From NCBI RefSeq assembly GCF_000718025.1, contig NZ_JODS01000033.1:1-64000 (forward strand): 64,000 nucleotides of DNA. The letters run 5' to 3'. Position numbers and translations under genes: made by a program. This document shows positions 8,685-16,466 of the stretch, piece by piece (the first letter of the stretch is position 1; the number at the start of each line of letters is the position of its first letter). The notes under the pieces are model-generated. The model made no database searches, had not been told where the DNA came from, and saw nothing but the letters and a program-made list of their open reading frames with translations. This stretch comes from Kitasatospora purpeofusca (GTDB lineage Bacteria; Actinomycetota; Actinomycetes; Streptomycetales; Streptomycetaceae).

Positions 8685-9806
8685 TCAGCGGCACAGGGCC
8701 GCGTCGAGCACACCCTCCAGCTTCCGCGCCGCCGCCTTGTCCGGCGCCTGGACCGTCATCGTGACGGCGGCGGCGCGGCCGTCCTCCGTGACACCGACCC
8801 GGGTCTCGTAGCCCGGGATGCTGCCGCCGTGCCCCCAGTACTCGCCGCCGCAGGACAGCGGCGTGCTCACCAGCCCCAGCCCGTAGCCCGATCCCGCCGC
8901 GAACGGCTCCCCGGCGGGGGTGGTGCCGCGCATCTCGGCGAGCTGCGCGGGCGGGAGGAGTTCACCGTCCAGCAACGCCGTGAAGAAGCGGTTGAGTTCG
9001 GAGGGGGTGGAGACGAGCTGGCCGGCCGCCCAGGCCCAGGAGGGGTCCATGTCTGTGATGTCGACCAGCGGCCCGTCCGCCGACTCGCGGTAGTAGCCGT
9101 GCGGATGGGCCCCGCGGATCGTCGCGTCGCCCGGGGCGGGGAAGTAGGTCTGGCGCAGGCCGAGCGGCCGGACGATCCGACGCTCGATCTCCTGGCCCAG
9201 GCTCCGCTGCGTCACCGCCTCGACGACCAACCCGGCGAGGATGTAGTTCGTGTTGCTGTAGGCCCACTTGTGGTCCTCGGGCGCGGCGTCGGCCGGGTAG
9301 CGGAGGGCGATGTCGAGCAGTTCGCGCGGCTCGTAGCGGCGGACCTCGTCACCGAGGTGGAGGGTGTAGTTGGGCAGCCCGCTGGTCTGCTGGAGCAGGT
9401 GCCGGAGGGTGATCCGGTTGCCGTCGATCCCGTCGCCCCGGACGACGCCCGGCAGGTAGCGCTCCACCGGCGCGTCCAGGTCGAGCCTTCCCTGCGCCAC
9501 GAGTTGGAGCACGACCACGGCCGTGAAGGTCTTGGTGTTGCTGCCGACCCGCACCCGCCCGTCCTTCGGCACCGCCGCGCCGGTGGCGACGTCGCCGACC
9601 CCGGCGGTGTAGCTGCGGGTGCGCCCGTCCAGGGACCGGACGGTGCCCAGCGCACCGGGGGCGCCCGTCTCGGCCAGCAGCGCGTCCAACCGCTGCTGGA
9701 CGGCGTCCGGGCGGGCGGCGGTGGTCGCGGCCGTCGCCGGGGCGGCGGCGGTAGCGACCAGGGCTGCGGCGGTGACGACCAGGGTGACGGCCTTCCAGCG
9801 GCTCAT
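8685..9806 (-). CDS. Secreted class C beta-lactamase-like serine hydrolase / D-Ala-D-Ala carboxypeptidase family
   Basis: A 373-residue exported serine hydrolase. A signal peptide spans residues 1-28 (cleavage near ATA-A). The catalytic motifs of the family are complete: SNTK (Ser89-Lys92), the YSN tyrosine motif in WAYSNTNYI (about Tyr183), and HGG in YWGHGGSIPGY near the C-terminus. Streptomyces R61 D-Ala-D-Ala carboxypeptidase has the same motif set and similar length, so peptidoglycan trimming is the best guess, with esterase activity an alternative. ATG 9806 has AAAGG six bases upstream. It is a paralogue of the protein at 18791-20068. It is divergent from the methyltransferase gene at 10043. 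Confidence 0.88.
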   Translation of the reverse strand: MSRWKAVTLVVTAAALVATAAAPATAATTAARPDAVQQRLDALLAETGAPGALGTVRSLDGRTRSYTAGVGDVATGAAVPKDGRVRVGSNTKTFTAVVVLQLVAQGRLDLDAPVERYLPGVVRGDGIDGNRITLRHLLQQTSGLPNYTLHLGDEVRRYEPRELLDIALRYPADAAPEDHKWAYSNTNYILAGLVVEAVTQRSLGQEIERRIVRPLGLRQTYFPAPGDATIRGAHPHGYYRESADGPLVDITDMDPSWAWAAGQLVSTPSELNRFFTALLDGELLPPAQLAEMRGTTPAGEPFAAGSGYGLGLVSTPLSCGGEYWGHGGSIPGYETRVGVTEDGRAAAVTMTVQAPDKAAARKLEGVLDAALCR

Positions 9807-10042
9807 GAAGTGCCTTTCGTACGAGGGTGCGTGTGCTCGGAGCCCGGCCTCCCGGGTGCTGTTCCACAAGATCACGCGGCCCGGCGGACGGTCGTCAGCT
9901 CACCGGGCGAGCGACCGTCGACTCAGGGGACGAGTGGAGGCGGCCGGCCGTGAACCCCTGGTCCTGGCCGCTGTCATCCTCCGGGCCTACCCGAGCACCG
10001 CTCCCTTGTGCGGAGCGACCGGCCCCGGAAGCATGGCCCCAC

Positions 10043-10804
10043 ATGATCGACTACAACAGCGAGGCCCAGGCGTACGACACCACCCGGGGCGGCGAACCAC
10101 GGGCCGAGGCGGCGGCCGACGCCCTGGAACAGCTGCTCCCGCAGGGCTCCGCGACCGTGCTGGACATCGCCTGCGGCACCGGCATCGTCACGCGCCGACT
10201 GCGACGGCCCGGCCGCACCGTGCTGGGCGTCGACCGCTCCCCCGGCATGCTCGTCCCAGCCGCGCGGCGGATACCCGGCGGGGCGGTGTGCGGCGACGCG
10301 ACGCGGCTCCCGTTCGCCTCGGGGAGCGTCGACGCCGTGGTGATGGTCTGGCTGCTGCACCTGCTGCCGGAGTCGACGGCCGGGGCCGTGCTCACCGAGG
10401 CCCTCCGGGTGCTGCGGCCCGGCGGCAGGCTGGTGACCACCGTCGACAAGGAGGCGGCCTACTTCGCCGAGGACAGCGACCTCGCCCGGGCCACCGCCGA
10501 ACTGCGCCGCCAGTACGCGCCGCACGCGCCCGACCGCACCGAGCGGATCCGGGACTGGGCGGCGGCCCACGGCCTGCGCCCCGCCGGAGAGGCCCGCTTC
10601 CCCGGCACCGGGCAGGGGCGTAACGCCCGGCAGTGGCGGGAGGCGATCGACGCGGGCCGCATCCCCTGGTGCAACCGGGCCGACGCCGAGCAGGTCGCCG
10701 AGGTCGTCCGGCGGCTCGCGGCACTCCCGGACCAGGAGACCCCGATCGCCGACCCGCTGTACCGCCTCCTCGCCCTGGAGGTGTGCGGACCGCCGGCACC
10801 CTGA
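10043..10804 (+). CDS. Class I SAM-dependent methyltransferase
   Basis: A 253-residue cytoplasmic methyltransferase with motif I VLDIACGTGIVTR (about residues 39-51), an acidic residue at the end of beta2 (LGVDRSPG), motif II/post I DATRLPFASGSVDAVVMVW and motif III VLRPGGRLVTTVD. This is the Methyltransf_11-type fold, used for small molecules such as quinones or natural products. The substrate cannot be deduced. ATG 10043 is followed directly by a conserved-looking IDYNSEAQAYD start. It stands alone between a divergent serine hydrolase gene and a convergent small membrane protein gene. Confidence 0.85.
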   Translation: MIDYNSEAQAYDTTRGGEPRAEAAADALEQLLPQGSATVLDIACGTGIVTRRLRRPGRTVLGVDRSPGMLVPAARRIPGGAVCGDATRLPFASGSVDAVVMVWLLHLLPESTAGAVLTEALRVLRPGGRLVTTVDKEAAYFAEDSDLARATAELRRQYAPHAPDRTERIRDWAAAHGLRPAGEARFPGTGQGRNARQWREAIDAGRIPWCNRADAEQVAEVVRRLAALPDQETPIADPLYRLLALEVCGPPAP

Positions 10805-10822
10805 CGGCGGTCCGCACACCCA

Positions 10823-11014
10823 TCACCCCGCCGTGGCGGCGGCGGTGGGGGTCGGGGCCGGGCGGGGACGGCCGTGCTGACGGGTGGTGAGGGGGTACGC
10901 CCAGGCGAGGAGGGCGAGCAGCAGGACGAACGGAAGCAGGGTGCAGAGCGCGGCGCTGCCGGCGGCAGTCGCGGTATGGCGGGATTCAGCGGGCATCGGC
11001 GGGGCAGCGGGCAT
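10823..11014 (-). CDS. Small single-pass membrane protein
   Basis: A 63-residue predicted protein with one hydrophobic segment (AALCTLLPFVLLLALLAWAYPL) and a basic Pro/Ala-rich tail, so the C-terminus is probably cytoplasmic. It overlaps the 3' end of the upstream RsbW-like gene by 29 bases, or by 11 if the internal ATG at 10996 is used; neither start has a clear ribosome-binding site. Coupling to the ATP-binding protein suggests a joint role, but no family is recognised. It may be an over-called open frame. Confidence 0.45.
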   Translation of the reverse strand: MPAAPPMPAESRHTATAAGSAALCTLLPFVLLLALLAWAYPLTTRQHGRPRPAPTPTAAATAG

Positions 11015-11456
11015 CGGCGAGGTCGAGTTCGGCCCACACGGTCTTGGCGCTGGGGGGACGGGGCTCCGTACCCCATCGGTCGGCGAGCGCGTCGATCAGC
11101 ACCAGCCCCCGCCCCGACTGCCCGTCGGAGACCCGCGCCGACGGCAGCACGGGCAGCCGGTCGCCCCGGCAGTCGGACACCTCGATCCGGAGGGTGGCGC
11201 CCCGGCGCACGGTGGTGGTGAGGCTGATGTGCAGCTGGAACCCGCGCCCCGGAACGCGCCCGTGCGTGATGGCGTTCGCCGCCAGCTCGGCGACGACGAG
11301 CAGCGCCGAATGGAACGGCTCGCCGAAACTGGAGTCCACTCCCCAGTCAGCGAGTTGGCGTCTGACGATGCCTCGGCAGAGGCAGGCGCCCTTCGCCGTC
11401 GCGGCGAGGACGACGGTGTGGCGGCGGGGGTTGTCGAGCGGAATTTCGGTCGTCAT
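10986..11456 (-). CDS. RsbW-like ATP-binding protein (HATPase_c_2)
   Basis: A 156-residue cytoplasmic protein with the GHKL ATPase fold of anti-sigma kinases. The N box is VVAELAANAITHG, and the G-box region is SGRGLVLIDALADRWG. In Streptomyces such stand-alone RsbW-like proteins commonly lie beside XRE/DUF397 genes, as here: the divergent XRE gene begins at 11598 and two DUF397 genes follow. Its role is probably regulatory (kinase or partner-switching anti-sigma factor) rather than metabolic. The likely partner is not established. Confidence 0.85.
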   Translation of the reverse strand: MTTEIPLDNPRRHTVVLAATAKGACLCRGIVRRQLADWGVDSSFGEPFHSALLVVAELAANAITHGRVPGRGFQLHISLTTTVRRGATLRIEVSDCRGDRLPVLPSARVSDGQSGRGLVLIDALADRWGTEPRPPSAKTVWAELDLADARCPADAR

Positions 11457-11597
11457 GGGGAAAAGCCTGGCGGCACGGCCGTACGCTGACCACGGATCCG
11501 GCGGGCACGGAGCGTGCTTGTGCGGACGCGGAGGGTCCGCCTGTTGGCGAGGCCCGGATCAGTCGGTCGCAAACTCGTGTGAGCAGGGGTGGTTCCC

Positions 11598-12482
11598 ATG
11601 GTGAGCAGCGTCGAGCGCAGCGAGCGCACGGTCCCCGACGACGGGGAGACGGTGGAGAACTCGGACGGGATCGCCGAGTTCTACAGCGCGGTGGGCAAGT
11701 TGGTCAAGCTGTACCGCGAACGGGCCGGCATCACGCAGCGCCAGCTCGCGGAGCGGATCGGGTACAGCGAGGACATGGTCGGCCTCATCGAGCGGGGGAA
11801 GCGGACGCCGAGAATCGAGTTCCTGACGGTGGTGGACCCCATCGTCGACGCGGGCGGGGCGCTGAAGGTCGTCGCGGACGACGTGATGAAGGCGAAGGTG
11901 CGGGTGAGTGAGCGTCACCCGGCTTTCTCGAAGGCTTTCACGGCGGAGGAAGCCAAGGCGATCGAGATTCATGACTACAGCACGATGGTGATCCCGGGGC
12001 TGCTTCAGACCGAGGCTTACATCCGAGCGTTGTACGAGATGCGTCGGCCACTGCTCTCCCCTGAAAAGATCGACGAATGGGTGGCGGCTCGTATGGCCCG
12101 TAAGGAGATCCTCGCCCGATGGCCGATGCCGGTCGTCACCTGGGTGATCGACGAGAGCGTGCTTCGGCGGCCGCTTGGGGGGTGGGACATGCACGCGGAG
12201 CAGCTCCAACACCTGCTGAAGGTCGGCGACATGCGGGGGCCGGAGCTTCAGGTGATGCCGCTCGACCGAATGAGTCACGCCGGAATGGGTGGTTCATTCG
12301 CTCTGCTGATGCCCTCCGGAGGGTCACAAATGGGGTACGTCGCGGCGCAGCACGTCAATCGACTGATCACGGATCCCGTCGAAGTCCGTAATATGGCCGC
12401 ACGGTACAGCAGCATCCGGGCTCAGGCCTTGAGCCTGAGGGAGTCCATGGCCTTGATCGAGCAGATTCTGGGAGAGCGGTAG
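11598..12482 (+). CDS. XRE family helix-turn-helix regulator with DUF5753 domain
   Basis: A 294-residue DNA-binding protein. The N-terminal helix-turn-helix lies at about residues 31-85 (LYRERAGITQRQLAERIGYSE, then VGLIERGKRTP). The C-terminal part from about residue 115 matches DUF5753 (VIPGLLQTEAYIRAL, ending in RYSSIRAQALSLRESMALI). These regulators pair with DUF397 proteins; the BldB/WhiJ-like systems of Streptomyces development are the studied relatives. The first DUF397 gene starts two bases after this stop. ATG 11598 was preferred over GTG 11589 because it is followed by the polar N-terminal segment typical of the family and has a GGGG stretch upstream. Confidence 0.9.
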   Translation: MVSSVERSERTVPDDGETVENSDGIAEFYSAVGKLVKLYRERAGITQRQLAERIGYSEDMVGLIERGKRTPRIEFLTVVDPIVDAGGALKVVADDVMKAKVRVSERHPAFSKAFTAEEAKAIEIHDYSTMVIPGLLQTEAYIRALYEMRRPLLSPEKIDEWVAARMARKEILARWPMPVVTWVIDESVLRRPLGGWDMHAEQLQHLLKVGDMRGPELQVMPLDRMSHAGMGGSFALLMPSGGSQMGYVAAQHVNRLITDPVEVRNMAARYSSIRAQALSLRESMALIEQILGER

Positions 12483-12484
12483 GC

Positions 12485-12670
12485 ATGACCGAGCTGGCCT
12501 GGTTCAAGAGCAGCCACAGCACCAACGAGGACGCCAACTGCGTCGAGGTCGCCGAGACCCCCGGCGTGGTCCACGTCCGTGACTCCAAGGACAAGAGCGG
12601 CCCCCAGCTGGCCTTCGAGCCGGCCTCGTGGAAGGCGTTCGTCGACTTCGCCGCGAACGCCGACGTCTGA
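12485..12670 (+). CDS. DUF397 small protein
   Basis: A 61-residue protein with the full DUF397 signature: WFKSSHSTNEDANCVEVAE, then VHVRDSKDKSGPQLAF and a terminal WKAFVDFA. DUF397 proteins are small partners of XRE/DUF5753 regulators in actinobacteria and are thought to modulate them. It starts two bases after the XRE stop and is followed by a strong terminator. Confidence 0.95.
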   Translation: MTELAWFKSSHSTNEDANCVEVAETPGVVHVRDSKDKSGPQLAFEPASWKAFVDFAANADV

Positions 12671-12682
12671 AACAGCACACCC

Positions 12683-12718
12683 CCGACGGCCCGCCGCTTC
12701 CCAGCGGCGGGCCGTCGG
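12683..12718. terminator. Strong intrinsic terminator
   Basis: A perfect 16-bp inverted repeat, ccgacggcccgccgct / agcggcgggccgtcgg, has a tccc loop and sits 12 bases after the first DUF397 gene. It should separate the XRE-DUF397 unit from the second DUF397 gene. Confidence 0.9.
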
Positions 12719-12762
12719 CGCATCCTGGACCCAACGGAGCCAGATGCGAGGAGCATGTCGCG

Positions 12763-13002
12763 ATGACCGAACTGGCATGGTTCAAGAGCAGCCACAGCAG
12801 CAACGAGGACGCCGCATGCGTCGAAGTCGCGTGGCGCAAGAGCACCCACAGCAGCAACGAAGACGCTCAATGCGTCGAGGTCGCCGAGACCACCGGCACC
12901 GTCCACGTCCGCGACTCCAAGGACAAGGCCGGCCCGCAGCTGACGTTCGAGCCGGCAGCCTGGAAGGCGTTCATCGACTTCGCCGCGAACGCCGACGTCT
13001 GA
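12763..13002 (+). CDS. DUF397 protein with an internally duplicated N-terminal motif
   Basis: A 79-residue DUF397 paralogue of the gene at 12485. The first 18-residue motif is present twice in tandem: WFKSSHSSNEDAACVEVA followed directly by WRKSTHSSNEDAQCVEVA, encoded by adjacent 54-base units (12778-12831 and 12832-12885) that differ at about nine bases. The remainder (VHVRDSKDKAGPQLTF, WKAFIDFA) is as in the neighbour. The usual family length is about 60-65. It has AGGAG at about 12748-12752 and lies behind the terminator, so it may have its own promoter. Confidence 0.93.
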   Translation: MTELAWFKSSHSSNEDAACVEVAWRKSTHSSNEDAQCVEVAETTGTVHVRDSKDKAGPQLTFEPAAWKAFIDFAANADV

Positions 13003-13050
13003 AACAGCGCGCCCCGACAGACCCCGTCTGTACGGTCCGCCGACGATTCG

Positions 13051-13512
13051 TCAGGCCCGCTCCGGCTCCGGCACCTTGTGCACGACGGTGTCCGCCGGTC
13101 CGACCGGGCGACCGTCGGCGGCCAGGACGGCCAGCTCGCGCAGCGGCCGGTCGTCGCGCCGGTCCAGGAGCTCCGAGTGGGGCTCGTCGGGCTCGAAGGA
13201 GTGCCGCTCGCCCCACTGGCGTAGCGCGACGACCACCGGGAAGAGGTCCTCGCCCTTCGGGGTGAGCACGTACGCCTGGTAGGCGCTGCCGTCGGAGGCG
13301 GGTTCGACGGCGAGGATCCCGGCCTCGACCAGCGCGCGCAGTCGGGCACTGAGGATGTTCTTGGCGACGCCCAGACTGCGCTGGAACTCGCCGAACCGGC
13401 GGCTCCCGTCGAAGGCGTCGCGAATGATCAGCAGCGACCACCAGTCGCCGATCGCGTCCACCGAGCGCGCCACGGGGCACGGGTTGTCGTCGAACCTGGT
13501 CCGCTTCACCAT
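13051..13512 (-). CDS. HxlR family winged-helix regulator
   Basis: A 153-residue transcription factor with the HxlR domain at about residues 10-105: PCPVARSVDAIGDWWSLLII (Cys12 is the conserved cysteine of the family), FGEFQRSLGVAKNILSARLR as recognition region, and a wing around AYVLTPKGEDL. HxlR proteins often sense electrophiles or aldehydes through this cysteine, or bind small ligands. GGAGG lies six bases before ATG 13512; an upstream ATG at 13545 falls within the operator and lacks a site. It is divergent from an MFS gene whose promoter shares a long inverted repeat, so autorepression with co-control of the transporter is likely. Confidence 0.9.
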   Translation of the reverse strand: MVKRTRFDDNPCPVARSVDAIGDWWSLLIIRDAFDGSRRFGEFQRSLGVAKNILSARLRALVEAGILAVEPASDGSAYQAYVLTPKGEDLFPVVVALRQWGERHSFEPDEPHSELLDRRDDRPLRELAVLAADGRPVGPADTVVHKVPEPERA

Positions 13513-13547
13513 CTCCGGCCTCCTCGGCACCGACCGCCGTTCCATCT

Positions 13548-13607
13548 GGTTGCAACATGCTACCCCTCCGACCTAGGGTGCGACCATGTCGGTAGCATCA
13601 TGCAACC
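13548..13607. promoter_or_regulatory. Probable HxlR operator between HxlR and MFS genes
   Basis: Two arms, ggttgcaacatgctac (13548-13563) and gtagcatcatgcaacc (13592-13607), are inverted copies matching at 14 of 16 positions and separated by 28 bases. They lie between the divergent starts. The right arm covers codons 3-8 of the MFS gene and the left arm lies in the HxlR leader. This geometry suits a dimer-of-dimers repressor binding both promoters. Confidence 0.75.
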
Positions 13608-14824
13608 AGAATCCCCCTCGCGTCCTGACCCGCCCCCTCACCCTGCTGTTCGCGCTCGCCAGCGGGGCCGCCGTGGCCAACGTCTACGCGGCCCAGCCCC
13701 TGCTGGTCGCCATCGCCGACGAACTCGACATCGGCCGGGCCGCCGTCGGCGCCGTGGTGACCTGCACCCAGATCGGCTACGGGCTGGGCCTGGTCCTACT
13801 GGTACCGCTCGGCGACCTGCTGGAGCGGCGCCGCCTGGTGACCGCGCAGGCCGTGCTGCTCGCACTCGCGCTGGCCGCGGTGGCCACGGCCGGAAACGCG
13901 GCGGCCCTGCTGGCCGGGCTGATGGCGGTGGGCCTGCTCGCGGTGCTTACCCAGGCCCTGGTGGCGTTCGCCTCGGCACTAGCGCCGGACGGTGAGCGCG
14001 GGCGGGTGGTGGGCACGGTGACCGGAGGCGTCGTCCTCGGCATCCTGCTCGCCCGGACCGTCGCCGGTGCGGTCGCCGACCTCGCCGGGTGGCGAGCCGT
14101 GTACGCGCTGTCCGCCCTCCTCACCCTGGTCCTCGCCGCGGCCCTGCGCCGCGCGCTGCCCCGGACCGCGCCACCGACCGCTCGCCGCGCCGACTACCGC
14201 CGCGCGCTGCGCTCGCTCGTCCGACTGCCGCTGCGGGAACCGGTGTTCCGGCGACGCGGGCTGATCACCCTCCTGGTGTTCGCGGCCTTCAGCACGCTCT
14301 GGAGCAGCGTGGCGCTCCCGCTGAGCGACGCCCCGTACTCGCTCACCCCGGCCGCCGTCGGGGCCTTCGGCCTGGCCGGCGCGGCCGGCGCGGCGGCTGC
14401 GGCGCCGGCGGGCCGGCTCTTCGACCGCGGACTCGGCCGGTGGACGGCCGGCGCGGGCCTCGCCCTGCTGGCCCTCTCCTGGCTGCCGCTGGCGCTCACC
14501 CGGCAGTCGCTCTGGGCCCTCGCCCTCGGCGCGGTCCTGCTGGACTTCGCCGTCCAGGCGGTCCACGTCACCAACCAGAGCACGGTGCTGGCCCTGGACC
14601 CCGCCGCGGGCGGTCGGCTGATCGGCGGCTACATGGTGTTCTACTCGCTCGGCAGCGCACTCGGCGCGATCACCTCCACGGCGGCGTACGCGGCCGCCGG
14701 CTGGTCCGCCGTCTGCCTGCTCGGCACCGCGTTCAGCCTGCTCGCCCTCCTCGCCTGGGCGGCCTGGGACCTCCGCCCGGCGGGCACGGAGGGCGATGCG
14801 CCGCAACACCGGCCGCACCGGTAG
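13586..14824 (+). CDS. MFS transporter, drug-efflux type
   Basis: A 412-residue integral membrane protein with about 12 hydrophobic helices and MFS motif A-like PLGDLLERRRLV after helix 2 (GYGLGLVLLVPLGD). It resembles the YfcJ/EmrD-like proton-driven efflux group that is often divergent from HxlR or MarR regulators. AGGG sits seven bases before ATG 13586. Expression is probably induced when the HxlR repressor is released from the overlapping operator. Substrate is unknown. Four bases after its stop lies a copy of the dispersed inverted repeat, the likely terminator. Confidence 0.9.
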   Translation: MSVASCNQNPPRVLTRPLTLLFALASGAAVANVYAAQPLLVAIADELDIGRAAVGAVVTCTQIGYGLGLVLLVPLGDLLERRRLVTAQAVLLALALAAVATAGNAAALLAGLMAVGLLAVLTQALVAFASALAPDGERGRVVGTVTGGVVLGILLARTVAGAVADLAGWRAVYALSALLTLVLAAALRRALPRTAPPTARRADYRRALRSLVRLPLREPVFRRRGLITLLVFAAFSTLWSSVALPLSDAPYSLTPAAVGAFGLAGAAGAAAAAPAGRLFDRGLGRWTAGAGLALLALSWLPLALTRQSLWALALGAVLLDFAVQAVHVTNQSTVLALDPAAGGRLIGGYMVFYSLGSALGAITSTAAYAAAGWSAVCLLGTAFSLLALLAWAAWDLRPAGTEGDAPQHRPHR

Positions 14825-14827
14825 CGC

Positions 14828-14862
14828 GGAGTGGGAAGTCGACGCCGCCGACTTCCCACTCC
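14828..14862. repeat. Dispersed inverted repeat, copy A
   Basis: Perfect 14-bp arms ggagtgggaagtcg (14828-14841) and cgacttcccactcc (14849-14862) flank acgccgc. It starts four bases after the MFS stop codon. Four related copies lie at 15746, 17035, 22478 and 26693. Confidence 0.93.
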
Positions 14863-14918
14863 CCGCGTGCCACGCGATCACCCTGCGGACCGGTGCCGCG
14901 CCATTGGTGGGCGGTGCC

Positions 14919-15006
14919 CCGTCACAGCCCGGTGGCGAGCCAAGTCGTCACAGCCGCAGTGGCGACGAGCCCGACGTTGAGTGCTATCCGGCGGCGGCCG
15001 CCGGTC
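14919..15006 (-). pseudogene. doxX 3'-end fragment (duplicate)
   Basis: An 88-base segment that matches the 3' end of the intact doxX-like gene (15846-15933) at all but about five positions. On the minus strand it reads IALNVGLVATAAVTTWLATGL and then a stop, as in the intact protein. The upstream part of the gene is absent, so it is a non-functional remnant. As with the intact gene, a copy of the dispersed inverted repeat lies just beyond its 3' end. Confidence 0.85.
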
Positions 15007-15069
15007 CGACACACTCGAAGCCGTTCGAGGCTCCGGGCGGGCGACCCGGGACCGGTTGCCGGACACCCG

Positions 15070-15548
15070 TCAGGAGGGCTGGGACCAGCGCTGGTTGGCG
15101 CCACCGGTGCAGTCCAACAGCACCAGCTGGTTGCCGTTGGTCGGGTCGGACCCCGGGACGCTCAGGCACAGGTTGGACTGCGGGTTGACGATCCGCACGT
15201 CGACGAACTGGCCCGGGCTGCAGTTCACGGAGGTGGTGGTGTTGCCGACGATCACCGAGCTCTTGACGTAGGAGTCGTAGATTCGACCACCGAAGCTCCA
15301 CGCGCATTGGCCCTGCAGCGTCCAGGTCTGGCGCGGGTCGATTCCGGTGCACTCCCCGAAGTGGTTCAGCTCGCCGATGACGGCATAGGTGCGGCGGGCG
15401 CGGAGGTCAGGGAGGCCGCGGGGGCCTCCGGCGCGAAGGCTGCCGCTACGGGCGCCCCGGGGCCGGAGGCGAGGTCGGCCGAGGGTGCGGCGAGGGCGGC
15501 CGCCACCGCCATGAGCAGGGCCGCGAGCAGGGCCGGAGCACGACGCAT
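15070..15548 (-). pseudogene. Secreted ricin-B-like lectin protein, broken by a frameshift
   Basis: An ATG at 15548 with AAGGAG upstream begins a good signal peptide (MRRAPALLAALLMAVAAALAA). That frame runs through an Ala/Pro-rich linker and stops at 15366. The adjacent frame, without a stop from before 15420 to 15070, encodes TYAVIGELNHFGECTGIDPR and a C-terminal half resembling one ricin-B beta-trefoil repeat (LCLSVPGSDPTNGNQLVLLD, QRW near the end). One missing base around 15380-15400 explains the break. The intact protein would be about 158 residues, secreted and probably carbohydrate-binding. A sequence error cannot be excluded. Confidence 0.7.
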
Positions 15549-15689
15549 CGAAGGCTCCTTTCCTGGCCGCGAGACTTCCAACTCAAAACCCTTTCGGCTG
15601 ATTTGACTGATCAACAGATTTCCCGGGCCGCTGGCTGGCCTTGGGTATTGACCGCCCGGCGTCAACGGGGTCGGCGAACGGAACCACGG

Positions 15690-15720
15690 GCGGGGCCCTC
15701 GGCACTGCCGAGGGCCCCGC
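15690..15720. terminator. Intrinsic terminator beyond doxX
   Basis: A perfect 14-bp stem, gcggggccctcggc / gccgagggccccgc, has an act loop. In minus-strand order it follows the doxX stop and inverted repeat copy B and precedes the lectin gene, so it probably ends the doxX transcript. Confidence 0.85.
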
Positions 15721-15745
15721 CGTGCGGCGTCCGCGACATCACGGG

Positions 15746-15774
15746 GTGGGAGGTCGACATCGCCGACTTCCCAC
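15746..15774. repeat. Dispersed inverted repeat, copy B (diverged)
   Basis: Arms gtgggaggtcg (15746-15756) and cgacttcccac (15764-15774) pair with one G-T mismatch around acatcgc. The family core is recognisable but the outer bases have drifted. Confidence 0.8.
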
Positions 15775-15848
15775 TCACGTCCCGTTCGATGCAGCCGCTC
15801 GGCACGCCGGTGCCGTCGCCGCATCCGTCGGTCGGCAACCGTGCTCCG

Positions 15849-16208
15849 TCACAGCCCGGTGGCGAGCCAGGTTGTCACAGCCGCAGTGGCGACGAGCCCG
15901 ACGTTGAGTGCTGTCCGTCGGTCGCCGCCGGTCAGGTGGACGGCGATCGCACCGGCCTGGAGGAGGACGAGGCCGCCGGCCGCGACCGCTGCCAGCGGGA
16001 GCGCGACACCGGTGAGCGGCGGCAGGACCAGGCCCGCCGCGCCCAGCACCTCGACCGTCCCCAGGGCCCTGAGGGCGGGCAGGGGGATCCGGTCGACCCA
16101 GGCCATCATCGGCCGGAGCTGATCGCGGGTGCGGGTCACCTTCAGCGTGCCCGCGTAGAGGTAGAAGAGCGCGAGCGGTCCCGCGAGGATCCAGTAGGCG
16201 ATGTTCAT
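15849..16208 (-). CDS. DoxX-like small membrane protein
   Basis: A 119-residue protein with four hydrophobic helices: AYWILAGPLALFYLYAGTLK, then ALRALGTVEVLGAAGLVLPP, VALPLAAVAAGGLVLLQAGA and LNVGLVATAAVTTWLATGL. This is the DoxX/DoxX_2 pattern, including KVTRTRDQLRPMMAWVD between helices 1 and 2. Members are linked to thiol redox and quinone processes, but the exact role is unknown. Its 3' end is duplicated at 14919-15006. The upstream region carries a 14-bp palindrome (16258-16290), a possible operator. Confidence 0.85.
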   Translation of the reverse strand: MNIAYWILAGPLALFYLYAGTLKVTRTRDQLRPMMAWVDRIPLPALRALGTVEVLGAAGLVLPPLTGVALPLAAVAAGGLVLLQAGAIAVHLTGGDRRTALNVGLVATAAVTTWLATGL

Positions 16209-16257
16209 GGTGAGAAGTCCACCGCCGGGCGCCCGCCGGTGTCCAAGACCCGTTTTC

Positions 16258-16290
16258 GCTGCGCCGATACCTGGCGGGTATCGGCGCAGC
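16258..16290. promoter_or_regulatory. Perfect 14-bp palindrome upstream of doxX
   Basis: Arms gctgcgccgatacc and ggtatcggcgcagc flank a tggcg spacer, 50 bases before the doxX-like start. It could be a repressor operator or a hairpin in the 5' leader. With no gene ending upstream on the minus strand within 170 bases, a terminator role is less likely. Confidence 0.6.
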
Positions 16291-16466
16291 AGGGGCCCAT
16301 GGAGCTGCGCCGGGCCGTCGGCAGTCCTCCTCCACCCCTACAGACCCCGATTGTACGGGCGGCGAAATACGTTGTGCGACCAGCGTCCCGAGGAGTAATA
16401 ACCGTGGTAGGACGCGCAGTTGTGCGCGCCGATGCGAGCATGCCGGTCGTGCTGCGAGGGAGATCC

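Noticed and set aside
14828..15776. A composite transposon bounded by inverted repeat copies A and B
   Set aside because: There is no transposase gene, the arms are only 11-14 bp and palindromic on their own, and no target-site duplication is visible.
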